This document shows, piece by piece, positions 42,222 to 50,859 of a stretch of 64,000 bases of DNA. This DNA comes from Castellaniella sp049673105. GTDB lineage: Bacteria > Pseudomonadota > Gammaproteobacteria > Burkholderiales > Burkholderiaceae_B. Position 1 is the stretch's first letter; the number at the start of each line of letters is the position of its first letter. The translations under genes and the position numbers were made by a program. A model generated the notes under the pieces. The model had not been told where the DNA came from, did no database searches, and saw only the letters and a program-made list of their open reading frames with translations. The stretch spans positions 119,049-183,048 of the forward strand of contig NZ_JBATXG010000020.1 of NCBI RefSeq assembly GCF_049673105.1, in the 5' to 3' direction.

Positions 42222-43403
42222 TCAGGGGGGCTGCCGGCAGTCCGATTGGGCGGTGGTCCAGCGTGTGGCCTGTTCGCTCAGGCTCAACCCCAATCCGGGC
42301 AGGGTGGGCACCTGGATGCGGCCTTGCTGGATACGAAGGTCTTCATTGAATAAAGGGCGTAGCCAGTCGAAATGTTCGATCCAGGGGTCGCTCGAATCGG
42401 GATAGGCTGCGGCCAGATGAACGTGGATTTCCATCACGAAATGCGGCGCAAGCCCCATGCCGCGTTGCGCCGCCAGGTCCATCACCTGCAGAAACGGGGT
42501 GATGCCGCCGATGCGGGGGGCGTCCGGCTGAAGAAAGCCGATGGCGCAGTTGTCCAGCAATGCTTCGTGTTCGCGCCGGCTGCTGAGCATCTCGCCGGTC
42601 GACAAGGGGGTGGCGCTGGCAGCCGCCAGCGCGGCATAGCCCTGATGGTCGTAGGTATCCAGCGGCTCTTCGATCCAGGTCAGGCCGAAGGGTGCCATCC
42701 GCCGGCTGGCTTGCAGGGCGGCGGCACGATCCCATTGCTGGTTGGCGTCCACCATCAGGGGGATGGCATCCCCCAGTTTCGTCCGGATGGCGTGCAGGCG
42801 CTTCAGGTCGAGATCCAGATCGGGCTGCCCGACCTTGATCTTGATGCCGCCGATCCCGGCAGCCAGAGAGACGTCGATATTGTCCAGCACCTGATCCAGC
42901 GGCGTGGACAGATAGCCGCCGGATGTGTTGTAGACGGGCAGGGATTCCCGCCGCGCGCCCAGCAGGCGGGACAGCGGCAAGCCGGATCGCCGGGCCTTGA
43001 GATCCCATAGGGCGATGTCGAACGGGGCGATGGCGTGCATCGCCAATCCGCTTTGGCCGATCGAGGCCAGCGCCCAAGCCAGTTTGCTCCAGAGCGCGGA
43101 AATATCGTCGGGATTCTCGCCGATCAGCAGGGGCGCGATCTCGCGGGCCAGTTCGTACAGTGCGCCGCCGCCGGTGCGCAGGGTGTAGCTGAATCCTAGG
43201 CCCTCGTGCCCGTCGTGCGTCTGCAGACGCACGAAGATCAGAGCGACGTCGGTCAGAGGTCTTTGCCGCCCGGTCAGTACCTTGGCGTCGCTGATAGGGC
43301 GGGGCAGGGGCAGTCGGATCAAGGAAACCTGGGCCTCGCGCACGACATCGCTGCGGACATCGGTTTGCGAAACGAGGGCTTGGTCAGCTGTGTTGAGAGA
43401 CAT
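42222..43403 (-). CDS. Second talarate/galactarate dehydratase-like enzyme (enolase superfamily)
   Basis: A 393-residue paralogue of the enzyme at 32485-33675. It keeps RPISDAKVLTGRQRPLTDVALIF, the lysine pair IKIK, DANQQWD, WIEEPLD, STGEM and the catalytic histidine in APHF. Divergences include TLRTGGGALYEL where the first has the Ser-Lys-Arg loop, which faces the substrate, so specificity may differ. The ATG at 43403 has AGGAG upstream. First gene of an operon with tctCBA; the dehydratase-transporter pairing suggests a dedicated imported aldarate. Operator site 5 lies 38 bases upstream. Confidence 0.88.
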   Translation of the reverse strand: MSLNTADQALVSQTDVRSDVVREAQVSLIRLPLPRPISDAKVLTGRQRPLTDVALIFVRLQTHDGHEGLGFSYTLRTGGGALYELAREIAPLLIGENPDDISALWSKLAWALASIGQSGLAMHAIAPFDIALWDLKARRSGLPLSRLLGARRESLPVYNTSGGYLSTPLDQVLDNIDVSLAAGIGGIKIKVGQPDLDLDLKRLHAIRTKLGDAIPLMVDANQQWDRAAALQASRRMAPFGLTWIEEPLDTYDHQGYAALAAASATPLSTGEMLSSRREHEALLDNCAIGFLQPDAPRIGGITPFLQVMDLAAQRGMGLAPHFVMEIHVHLAAAYPDSSDPWIEHFDWLRPLFNEDLRIQQGRIQVPTLPGLGLSLSEQATRWTTAQSDCRQPP

Positions 43404-43440
43404 AGCCAAAAGCACTCCTGATGAGGATCAGTCTTTATAT

Positions 43441-43453
43441 GTCATCGTATAAC
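43441..43453 (-). promoter_or_regulatory. Operator site 5 (upstream of the second dehydratase-tct operon)
   Basis: Minus-strand GTTATACGATGAC, a full match to GTYRTAYGAYRAC, 38 bases upstream of the dehydratase start and followed by ATATAAAG on that strand. Confidence 0.72.
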
Positions 43454-43613
43454 CAGTTTATTTTTTCGACAACTGGCATGGGTTTCAGGGCTTTTGAAAC
43501 TGGAAAAATTGACCTGCTGGAAATATATAAATAATTGATTTTTAATATAAAAATTATATTTTTATAAAATTTTAGGGGAATTCCCTGATCAGTTATTTTG
43601 ATGGGGTGATATA
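43454..43613. other. Very AT-rich patch in the divergent promoter region
   Basis: Between the two divergent operons, especially 43515-43575, the sequence is almost only A and T with long A and T runs. This contrasts with the GC-rich surroundings. It may be curved promoter DNA, a nucleoid-protein (MvaT or H-NS-like) target, or a sign of acquired DNA. No coding potential is supported. Confidence 0.5.
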
Positions 43614-43635
43614 CAGTTGTTATGTCGTACAACTG
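43614..43635 (+). promoter_or_regulatory. Operator site 6 (upstream of gudD2-gntR)
   Basis: Perfect 7-bp arms CAGTTGT and ACAACTG separated by 8 bases. The minus strand at 43621-43633 reads GTTGTACGACATA, matching 11 of 13 consensus positions. It lies 60 bases upstream of the gudD2 start and could mediate autoregulation of gntR. Confidence 0.6.
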
Positions 43636-43695
43636 TGATATAAATCTGTTCAGAGCGTATTCACCCGTCTCCTGTCTCCCTTTTTCGGATCGATC

Positions 43696-44970
43696 ATGCA
43701 TCTGTCGTCAGTCAAGATTACCCCGATTGCTTTCAAGGATCCGCCGCTGCTGAACGCTGCCGGCATCCATGAGCCCTATGCCTTGCGCACCATCATCGAG
43801 CTGGAAAGCGACACAGGGCACATCGGTCTGGGGGAAACCTACGGAGATGCGCCCGTGCTGGATCTCTTGCACGCGCTGGTCCCCTTGCTGGCGGGGATGA
43901 ACCCCTTCGATCTCAACGGTTTGCGGCGGCGTGTCCAGCAGGTGGTCGACCAGACGCGCGTCAGCGACAACACGGCCTTTACCCTGGCGCCGGGCACCGA
44001 CCCCGCCAAGAACGTGCAGAAGCTCTACTCGGCCTTTGAAGTCGCCTTTCTGGATATGCAGGCCCGTTATCTGGGCATGCCGCTGGTGGATCTGCTGGGC
44101 GGGCGGGTGCGCGACGCCGTGCCGTTCAGCGCCTATCTGTTCTTCAAGTATGCGCGGCATGTCGATGCAGATTACCCGGATGACGCCTGGGGCGAGGCCC
44201 TGACGCCGGCGCAGCTGGTCGCCCAGGCCGAGACCATGATCGCTCGTCATGGATTCAAGAGCATCAAGCTCAAGGCCGGGGTGCTGACGCCGCAGGAAGA
44301 AGTCGCCTGCATCCAGGCCTTGGCGGATCGCTTTCCCGGCATGCCGCTGCGCATCGACCCCAATGGCAACTGGGCCTTGGATACGGCGATCGATGTCGGC
44401 AAGCAGTTGGACGGTCTGTTGGAATACTACGAGGACCCCTGCCCGACGCTGGCCGACATGGCCGCCTTGCACCAGGCGACCGGCATGCCGCTGGCAACCA
44501 ATATGGTCGTGACGGACCTCGCCCAGTTCCGTGCGAATACGATGGCGCAGGGTTGCCAGATCATCTTGTCGGATCACCATTACTGGGGAGGTCTGCGTGA
44601 CACGCAGTTGCTGGCGCGGATGTGCGAGACCTTTGGTTTAGGCCTGTCCATGCATTCCAATTCCCACTTGGGCATCAGCCTGGTGGCGATGGCGCATGTC
44701 GCCGCCAGCGTGCCCTTGCTCAGCTACGCCTGCGACACGCATTATCCGTGGCTGGACCCGGACGAGGAAGTCGTGGTCGGCGGTCAGCTGCGTTTTCAGG
44801 ACGGCGCTTTCGTGTTGGGGGATGCGCCCGGTCTGGGTCTTGAGATCGATCAAGACGCGCTGGAGCGGCTGCATCAACAATACCTTGCCTGCGGCATCCG
44901 GTCGCGAAATGACGCGGCTCAGATGCGTAAATACCAGCCTGACTGGACCGGCAAGGCGCCCCGATTCTAG
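43696..44970 (+). CDS. Second glucarate dehydratase-family enzyme (enolase superfamily)
   Basis: A 424-residue enzyme of the glucarate dehydratase family, clearly different from the one at 29330-30679 and shorter. The active-site set is complete: SIKLKAG with the lysine pair, IDPNGNW, YYEDPC, ATNMVVTD and the histidine block SMHSNSHLGISL. The region DNTAFTLAPGTDPAKN, missing from the E. coli-type enzyme, suggests a distinct subgroup. It may act on glucarate or on a diastereomer. It is 62 bases upstream of gntR, probably in the same operon. Confidence 0.87.
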   Translation: MHLSSVKITPIAFKDPPLLNAAGIHEPYALRTIIELESDTGHIGLGETYGDAPVLDLLHALVPLLAGMNPFDLNGLRRRVQQVVDQTRVSDNTAFTLAPGTDPAKNVQKLYSAFEVAFLDMQARYLGMPLVDLLGGRVRDAVPFSAYLFFKYARHVDADYPDDAWGEALTPAQLVAQAETMIARHGFKSIKLKAGVLTPQEEVACIQALADRFPGMPLRIDPNGNWALDTAIDVGKQLDGLLEYYEDPCPTLADMAALHQATGMPLATNMVVTDLAQFRANTMAQGCQIILSDHHYWGGLRDTQLLARMCETFGLGLSMHSNSHLGISLVAMAHVAASVPLLSYACDTHYPWLDPDEEVVVGGQLRFQDGAFVLGDAPGLGLEIDQDALERLHQQYLACGIRSRNDAAQMRKYQPDWTGKAPRF

Positions 44971-45032
44971 GCGGTCTCCATGAGCTATTGAAGTATGATG
45001 ACCGTTCTCTAAACCTCAATGTGATCTCCATC

Positions 45033-45758
45033 ATGGCCACTGCTCCTGTTCGGCGTTCGCGTAGCTTGACTCAGAATGTGGTGACGGCTTTATCCGAGCG
45101 GATCCGCAATGGCGAGTTTCACGTCGGTGAAAAGCTGCCCACCGAATCCGAATTGATGGAATCCTTCGGGGTCAGCCGCACGGTCATCCGCGAGGCCATT
45201 TCCCGGCTGCAGGCCGCGGGTCTGGTCGAGACCCGGCATGGCATCGGCACCTTTCTGCTGGAACCGCAAAACGAGCAGCACCTGCGCATCCGCACGGAAA
45301 ACATCCTGACCATGCTGGATGTCATGGCGATCCTGGAATTGCGGATCAGTCTGGAAACAGAAGCCGCCGGCCTGGCTGCCTTGCGGCGCACCGAAGCCCA
45401 TCTGCAGCAGTTGCGGGCCGCTCTGGATGAATTCGCCGCCAGCATTTATAAGAAAACCGGCAATGCCGTCGTGTCGGATGTGGCGTTTCACCTGCTGGTA
45501 GCCACCGCTACCGGCAATCGCTATTTCCACGACATCCTCAAGCAGCTAGGCAAGACGATCATTCCTCGGACGCGGGTGGATTCCGCCGCCTTGGCCGACG
45601 ATGATCGCGTCCGCTACCTGGAACGCGTGCATGTGGAACACGAAGATATCTATAACGCCATCGCCCGCAAGGACTCGGATGCCGCCAGGGCGGCCATGCG
45701 CACGCACTTGGCAAACAGCCGCGAGCGGCTGCGAAAAGCGCAGGAATCCGTGGCGTAG
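45033..45758 (+). CDS. GntR-family regulator, FadR/FCD subfamily; probable regulator of the aldarate regulon
   Basis: A 241-residue repressor-type protein. The N-terminal winged HTH (about 10-75) shows RSLTQNVVTALSERIRNGEFHVGEKLPTESELMESFGVSRTVIREAISRL. A C-terminal FCD ligand domain follows (about 90-230) with LEIRISLETEAAGLAALR-like helices and histidines in DVAFHLLVATATGN and HVEHEDIYNAI that bind metal and ligand in this family. The ATG at 45033 gives the canonical start. It is the only regulator gene inside the island, so it is the best candidate for binding GTYRTAYGAYRAC. The effector is likely an aldarate or 5-keto-4-deoxyglucarate (inference). Confidence 0.88.
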   Translation: MATAPVRRSRSLTQNVVTALSERIRNGEFHVGEKLPTESELMESFGVSRTVIREAISRLQAAGLVETRHGIGTFLLEPQNEQHLRIRTENILTMLDVMAILELRISLETEAAGLAALRRTEAHLQQLRAALDEFAASIYKKTGNAVVSDVAFHLLVATATGNRYFHDILKQLGKTIIPRTRVDSAALADDDRVRYLERVHVEHEDIYNAIARKDSDAARAAMRTHLANSRERLRKAQESVA

Positions 45759-45808
45759 CCGACTCGATTCCCGGGCGCTTGCTTCTCCTTCATTCGTGTG
45801 TCGTCATA

Positions 45809-45845
45809 CCTGTGATCAGAACGGCGGTGCTGTCCTGATCACAGG
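45809..45845. terminator. Inverted repeat after gntR
   Basis: Perfect 11-bp arms CCTGTGATCAG and CTGATCACAGG with a 15-base loop, 50 bases after the gntR stop. It lacks a T-tract, so it may be a weak terminator or a protein site. A partial operator-like word (GTCGTCATA, 45800-45808) abuts it. Confidence 0.45.
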
Positions 45846-45922
45846 GGTATTGCCGCCTGCGGTGACGTAAGGGTAAACGTCAGGTGCCTGGTCCTCATTT
45901 TGATTGCCCCTTTTTGTTTAAC

Positions 45923-45935
45923 GTTGTATGATGAC
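45923..45935 (+). promoter_or_regulatory. Operator site 7 (upstream of kdgD)
   Basis: GTTGTATGATGAC, full consensus match, 62 bases upstream of the kdgD start. With its right flank it shares TATGATGACGTAT exactly with the udh site. Confidence 0.75.
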
Positions 45936-45997
45936 GTATGACATAAATAATGAGGAAGCAAATTCCGATTGCTCCCTCATCACCAGAGGACACTCTC

Positions 45998-46909
45998 ATG
46001 ATCTCGTGCCAGGAACTGAAGGTAATAATGAACGACGGGCTGCTGTCCTTTCCCGTCACCGATTTCGATGCCAATGGGGATTTCAACGCCAAGGGTTATC
46101 AGGCGCGGCTGGAATGGCTGATGCCGTTCGGCGCGCGCGCCCTGTTCGCGGCGGGCGGCACCGGGGAATATTTTTCTCTGACGCTGGACGAATTTTCAAA
46201 GGTCGTGGAAACCGCCGTCAAGACCTGTCAGGATCACACGCCGATTCTGGCAGGCGCGGGCGGGCCTACGCGCACCGCCATTGCTTTCGCACAGGAAGCT
46301 CAGCGCCTGGGCGCTGCGGGTCTGCTGTTGATGCCGCACTACCTGACGGAAGCCCCGCAGGACGGCATCGCGCGTCACGTCAAAGAAGTCTGTGATTCGG
46401 TCGAGATCGGCGTGGTGCTCTACAACCGCGGCCAGTGCCGCCTGTCGGCATCCGTGCTGGAACAGCTGGCCGAGGAATGCCCCAATCTGATCGGCTTCAA
46501 GGACGGCATCGGCGACATCGAAAACATGGTGCGGGTGCGCCGCCGCCTGGGCGACCGCTTCGCCTATCTGGGCGGTCTGCCCACCGCCGAGGTCTTTGCC
46601 GCTGCCTACCGCGCCCTGGGTGTGCCGGTGTATTCGTCCGCCGTGTTCAATTTCATTCCGGCCACCGCCATGAAATTCTACGAAGCGGTCAAATCGGGCG
46701 ATGACGCCACCATTACTCATCTGCTGGATACTTTCTTTTTGCCGCTGCTGGAAATCCGCAACCGCAAGGCCGGTTATGCTGTCAGCATGGTCAAGGCAGG
46801 CGCTCGCATCGTCGGCCATTCCGCCGGCCCTGTGCGCGCACCGCTGGTCGAACTGAACGACCAGGAAGAAGCATCCTTGCGGGCATTGATCGAAGCCTTG
46901 CCCGCCTGA
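45998..46909 (+). CDS. kdgD: 5-dehydro-4-deoxyglucarate dehydratase (decarboxylating)
   Basis: Converts 5-keto-4-deoxyglucarate to 2-oxoglutarate semialdehyde with loss of CO2 and water; the convergence point of all dehydratases of the island. It is 303 residues, the standard KdgD length, in the DapA/NAL aldolase superfamily. The Schiff-base lysine is K168 in GFKDGIGD and the catalytic tyrosine Y142 is in VLYNRG. GLLSFPVTDFDANGDF and AAGGTGEYFSL are KdgD-specific. The ATG at 45998 has AGAGGA upstream. Followed 15 bases later by the SMP-30 lactonase. Confidence 0.95.
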   Translation: MISCQELKVIMNDGLLSFPVTDFDANGDFNAKGYQARLEWLMPFGARALFAAGGTGEYFSLTLDEFSKVVETAVKTCQDHTPILAGAGGPTRTAIAFAQEAQRLGAAGLLLMPHYLTEAPQDGIARHVKEVCDSVEIGVVLYNRGQCRLSASVLEQLAEECPNLIGFKDGIGDIENMVRVRRRLGDRFAYLGGLPTAEVFAAAYRALGVPVYSSAVFNFIPATAMKFYEAVKSGDDATITHLLDTFFLPLLEIRNRKAGYAVSMVKAGARIVGHSAGPVRAPLVELNDQEEASLRALIEALPA

Positions 46910-46924
46910 CGAACGGAAACAGCC

Positions 46925-47815
46925 ATGACGGAGACGGCGGAACTGGTTCTGCACCTGCGGGACCAGACGGGCGAAAGCCCCCTGTGGCATGTGGGCGAGC
47001 AGGCCCTGTACTGGGTGGATATTCCGGCGGGGCTGCTGCACCGTTGGCGATCGGGCGACGGCCAGCACACCAGCTGGCGGGCGGCTCAGCAACTGGGCTG
47101 CATCGCCCGGCTGCCCGAAGACGGCTGGCTGGGGGCTGCGGAAGACGGCATCTATCGCCTGGCGCCTGCGGCAGACCAGACCCTGACTATGGATCTGGTC
47201 GCCGAGGTCCGGCATTCCAGAGCAGCGATGCGTTTCAATGACGGGCGCTGTGATCGTCAGGGACGCCTATGGATCGGCACCATGGTGGGGGATACCTCGC
47301 TGGGGGCCGCGGCGGGGGCTTTATACCGACTGTCGGGGCAGGGCGCCGGTGCGCGCCTGGATGCCGTGCTGGATGATCTGGTCACGCCCAATGGGCTGGG
47401 CTTCAGCCCGGACGGCAGGACGATGTACCTGTCCGATTCCCACCCCAGCCGCCAATGCGTCTGGGCTTTTGATTTCGATCCCGACGACGGCGTGCCCAGC
47501 CGGCGCCGGCTGTTCATCGAACGCCTGGCCGGCGGCAGGCCGGACGGCGCCGCGGTGGACGCGGATGGCTGCTACTGGATCTGCGGCAACGATGCCGGCC
47601 TGGTGCATCGCTACACCCCCGATGGCCGTCTGGATCGCAGCATGCGCGTCCCCGCCGCCAAGCCGGCCATGTGCGCGTTTGGCGGTCGTGATCTGGACAC
47701 CTTGTTCGTCACCTCGATTCGTCCGGCCAATGCCGCGCCGCATGCGCTGGACGGCGCGGTGTTCGCCCTGCGACCAGGGGTGCAGGGCATCGAAGAGCCG
47801 GCCTACACCGGCTGA
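46925..47815 (+). CDS. SMP-30/gluconolactonase-family lactonase
   Basis: A 296-residue six-bladed beta-propeller of the regucalcin family. The metal-site glutamate is in GESPLWH, with asparagine and aspartate ligands in FNDGRCDRQGRLWIGT, TPNGLGFSPDGRTMYLSDS and GGRPDGAAVDADGCYWI. The expected role is to open glucaro- or galactarolactone made by uronate dehydrogenase, giving the free aldarate. It is co-transcribed with kdgD and under the same operator. Its end is two bases from the convergent ppc gene. Confidence 0.9.
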   Translation: MTETAELVLHLRDQTGESPLWHVGEQALYWVDIPAGLLHRWRSGDGQHTSWRAAQQLGCIARLPEDGWLGAAEDGIYRLAPAADQTLTMDLVAEVRHSRAAMRFNDGRCDRQGRLWIGTMVGDTSLGAAAGALYRLSGQGAGARLDAVLDDLVTPNGLGFSPDGRTMYLSDSHPSRQCVWAFDFDPDDGVPSRRRLFIERLAGGRPDGAAVDADGCYWICGNDAGLVHRYTPDGRLDRSMRVPAAKPAMCAFGGRDLDTLFVTSIRPANAAPHALDGAVFALRPGVQGIEEPAYTG

Positions 47816-47816
47816 A

Positions 47817-50666
47817 TCACCCTGAATTCCGCAGCCCCGCCGCAATCCCGTTGATCGTCATGTGGATCGCGCGCTGGTCGCGGGATTCCTGCTCGTTGGC
47901 GCGGTGAGCCGAGGCCGGACCGGATCGCATGCGGCGCAGCAGTTCCACCTGCAGGTGGTTCAGCGGGTCGATATAGGCGAACCGTTCGGCCAACGCAGCC
48001 TGCAGTTGGGCGTCGTGGGCCAGCAGGCCATGCCCGGTGATGTCCTGGAAAAGCTGGACGGTGGCGTGATATTCCGCTTCGATGCGGGAAAAGATCTGCT
48101 TGCGCAGCGCCTTGTCCGTGAACAGTTCCGCGTAGGCGCGGCCAATGGCCAGGTCGGTCTTGGCCAGCACCTGTTCCATATTGGACAGCAGGGTGCGAAA
48201 GAACGGCCAGTCGCGGGCCATGGCCTGCAAGCGCTGCAGGCGCGCTGCGCGGCTCAGGGCGTGATCGGGGCCGCCTTCTTCCAGGTAGCGGGTAAGCGCC
48301 GCGCCGACCCCGTACCAGCCGGGCAGCGGCAGCCGGCATTGCGCCCAGGAAAACGACCAGGGGATTGCGCGCAGGTCTTCGATGCGCTGCAGCGCTTTGC
48401 GCGACGAGGGTCGCGAGCCGATGTTCAATCCGGCGATCTCGCGGATCGGCGTCGAGGCGAAGAAATAGTCTGTGAAACCCTCGGTTTCGTACACCAGGTT
48501 GCGGTATGCGTCCCGCGCTGTCTGCGACATCCAGGCCATGGCCTCGCCGTATTCCGTGGCGTGCTGATCCTCGTTGCGGGCTGCGGGCGCGCCGGCCAGG
48601 CTGGCTTCCAGGGTGGCGGCGACGAACAGTTCCAGATGCCAGCGGCCGACTTCGGCGTCCTTGTAGCGGCCCTGGATGATTTCCCCTTGCTCCGTCAGGC
48701 GGATCTGGTTGTTCACGGTGCCGGGTGGCTGTGCGATGATGGAATCGTAGCTGGGGCCGCCGCCCCGGCCCACGGAACCGCCACGTCCGTGGAACAGGCG
48801 CAGGCGGGTGCGGTGTTTGCGAAAGACTTCCACCAAGCGGCGTTCGGCCTGATACAGCGACCAGTGTGACGTCAGGTAGCCGCCGTCCTTGTTGCTGTCC
48901 GAATAGCCCAGCATGACTTCCTGGATGCCGTGCTGCGCCTGACGCACTCGGGCGGCGACCTCGGGCAGGGACAGCCAGGCGTCCATGATGTCCGGGCCGC
49001 GTTCCAGATCGGGGATGGTCTCGAACAGCGGCACCACCATCAGGCCTGTCTGGGGCGTGGCGTTGCCCACGGTGGGCGCGATCAGGCCGGTTTCCTGTTG
49101 CAGCACCAGAACTTCCAGCAGATCGCTGAGCGTTTCGGTGTGCGAGACGATGGATTGGCGGATCGCCGCCTCGCCAAAGCGGCGCCGGCAGTCAGCCGCC
49201 ATGCGCAGGATGGCGAGTTCTTTGTCGGTTTCTGCGGAATATTCGATCCAGGGGGATACCAGCGGGCGCGGCTCGCGCAGCTCTTGACGCAGCACGCGGA
49301 TCCGGTCGGCTTCGTTCAGCCGGGCATAGTGGACGGCTTTGCCGTCCAACGTAACCTGGGCCTGGCGCATCAGTTCGTCGAGCACTCTCTCGTGCACATC
49401 CGAGCTTTGTCGCAGATCGACGGTGGCCAAGTGAAAGCCGAAGATCTCGACCGCCTGGCACAGGTGGGTCAGACGCAGGCGGTTCACCAGGGCGCCGTGG
49501 TGGCTATCCAGGGATTCCGAGACGATGCGCAGGTCGGCAGCCAGGTCGGTAGCCGTCGGATAGGCAGGGGCATCGTAGGTGTTGCGCCGCGCCAGCCGGC
49601 GCCCGGTCAGTGCCTGTGCGGTGGCGGCCAGGCGGGCGTAGATGTGGATGCAGGCCCGGCGGTAGGGCTCGTCCTGGCGATGCGTGGACGGGTCCTGGCT
49701 GCTGGCGGCCAGATCGGCCAGAGCGGGGGTGACCTGCATCAGCGATTGGGACACGGACAGCTCGGATCCCAGTTCGTGGACTTCGGTCAGGTAGTGGCGC
49801 AGCGCGTGGGCGCACTGGCGCAGCAGCGCTTGTTCCAGTGTCGCGGCGTTGACGTTGGGATTGCCATCGCGGTCTCCCCCGATCCAACTGCCCATATGGG
49901 CAAAGGGCGGCAGCGGCGTGTTGTCCACGTCGAACACGGATTTCGGCGGCTTGCGCAGCAAGGCTCCCATGTCCAGGTGCAACTGGGGCAAAGTGCTGAA
50001 GAAAGTGCTGGTGTAGTAGGACAGGGCGTTGTCGATTTCGTCCAGCACCGTCAGCTTGCTTTGACGCAGCATGCGGGTCTGCCACAGGGCGGCGATCAGG
50101 CCGGTCAATCGTTCCTGCAGGCGGGCCGCTTCCAGCGGGGCGTGCGGGGTATCCAATTGCCGCAGATGGCGGGCGATTTCCTGATGCAGATCCAGAGTGC
50201 TTTTACGCTGGACTTCGGTCGGGTGGGCGGTCAACACCGGCACGATACAGGCCTGGGACAGATGCTGGCGGATGCGTGTGCCCGACAGGCCGCCTGATTT
50301 CAGGCGCTCGACGGCATGCTGCAGGCTGCCGGGCGTGGCCTGGCCTTCGACCTGCCATTGCTGACGTTGACGGCGTGTCTGGTCGCGATCCTCGGCGATG
50401 TTGGACAGGTGCAGGAAATAGCTGAAGGCGCGGGCCACCGAATTGGCCTCGCCGTCGGCCAGGCGGCGGATCTGCCGTTCCAGCATCCTGCCGTCGCTAT
50501 CCTGGCCTTCGCGGCGGAACTTGACGGCGGCGCGGCGCAGCTTTTCGATCACATCGTAGATGGACCGCCCTTCGCATTCCCGGATGATTTCCCCCAACGT
50601 TCGGCCCAGCATCCGGATGTCTTGTCGCAGGGGGGAAATGGCGTCATTCGAGGATGCGGGTTTCAC
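47817..50666 (-). CDS. ppc: Phosphoenolpyruvate carboxylase
   Basis: Anaplerotic carboxylation of PEP with bicarbonate to oxaloacetate. It is 949 residues with catalytic motifs VLTAHPTEVQRKS, GSWIGGDRDGNPNV, MLGYSDSNKDGGY and FHGRGGSVGRGGGP, plus the C-terminal TINGIAAGLRNSG that ends the active site. The GTG at 50666 has GGAG upstream and gives VKPASSND; an upstream ATG at 50735 lacks a ribosome site. It uses bicarbonate, the product of the DAB/carbonic anhydrase module 20 kb away. Confidence 0.95.
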   Translation of the reverse strand: MKPASSNDAISPLRQDIRMLGRTLGEIIRECEGRSIYDVIEKLRRAAVKFRREGQDSDGRMLERQIRRLADGEANSVARAFSYFLHLSNIAEDRDQTRRQRQQWQVEGQATPGSLQHAVERLKSGGLSGTRIRQHLSQACIVPVLTAHPTEVQRKSTLDLHQEIARHLRQLDTPHAPLEAARLQERLTGLIAALWQTRMLRQSKLTVLDEIDNALSYYTSTFFSTLPQLHLDMGALLRKPPKSVFDVDNTPLPPFAHMGSWIGGDRDGNPNVNAATLEQALLRQCAHALRHYLTEVHELGSELSVSQSLMQVTPALADLAASSQDPSTHRQDEPYRRACIHIYARLAATAQALTGRRLARRNTYDAPAYPTATDLAADLRIVSESLDSHHGALVNRLRLTHLCQAVEIFGFHLATVDLRQSSDVHERVLDELMRQAQVTLDGKAVHYARLNEADRIRVLRQELREPRPLVSPWIEYSAETDKELAILRMAADCRRRFGEAAIRQSIVSHTETLSDLLEVLVLQQETGLIAPTVGNATPQTGLMVVPLFETIPDLERGPDIMDAWLSLPEVAARVRQAQHGIQEVMLGYSDSNKDGGYLTSHWSLYQAERRLVEVFRKHRTRLRLFHGRGGSVGRGGGPSYDSIIAQPPGTVNNQIRLTEQGEIIQGRYKDAEVGRWHLELFVAATLEASLAGAPAARNEDQHATEYGEAMAWMSQTARDAYRNLVYETEGFTDYFFASTPIREIAGLNIGSRPSSRKALQRIEDLRAIPWSFSWAQCRLPLPGWYGVGAALTRYLEEGGPDHALSRAARLQRLQAMARDWPFFRTLLSNMEQVLAKTDLAIGRAYAELFTDKALRKQIFSRIEAEYHATVQLFQDITGHGLLAHDAQLQAALAERFAYIDPLNHLQVELLRRMRSGPASAHRANEQESRDQRAIHMTINGIAAGLRNSG

Positions 50667-50825
50667 GGGGTCTCCATCGGCGTGAGGGTGGATAGGGGTG
50701 CGGCCCCAGGAAGGCCTGGAATCGGCAACCAACAATCATAAGCGTATTCCGCTTACGTCCAGACGGCTCTTATCTCTTTTTCTTATATGCTTAGTGCCGA
50801 TCCAGGGGGGCGGTCGGGCCGGATC

Positions 50826-50845
50826 GGCCCCGGATGACCGGGGCC
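50826..50845 (-). terminator. Hairpin downstream of the TonB receptor gene
   Basis: GGCCCCGG and CCGGGGCC around a 4-base loop, 14 bases past the receptor stop on the minus strand. No T-tract follows, so it is a probable but weak terminator. Confidence 0.5.
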
Positions 50846-50859
50846 TTGGGGGGAGCGAC

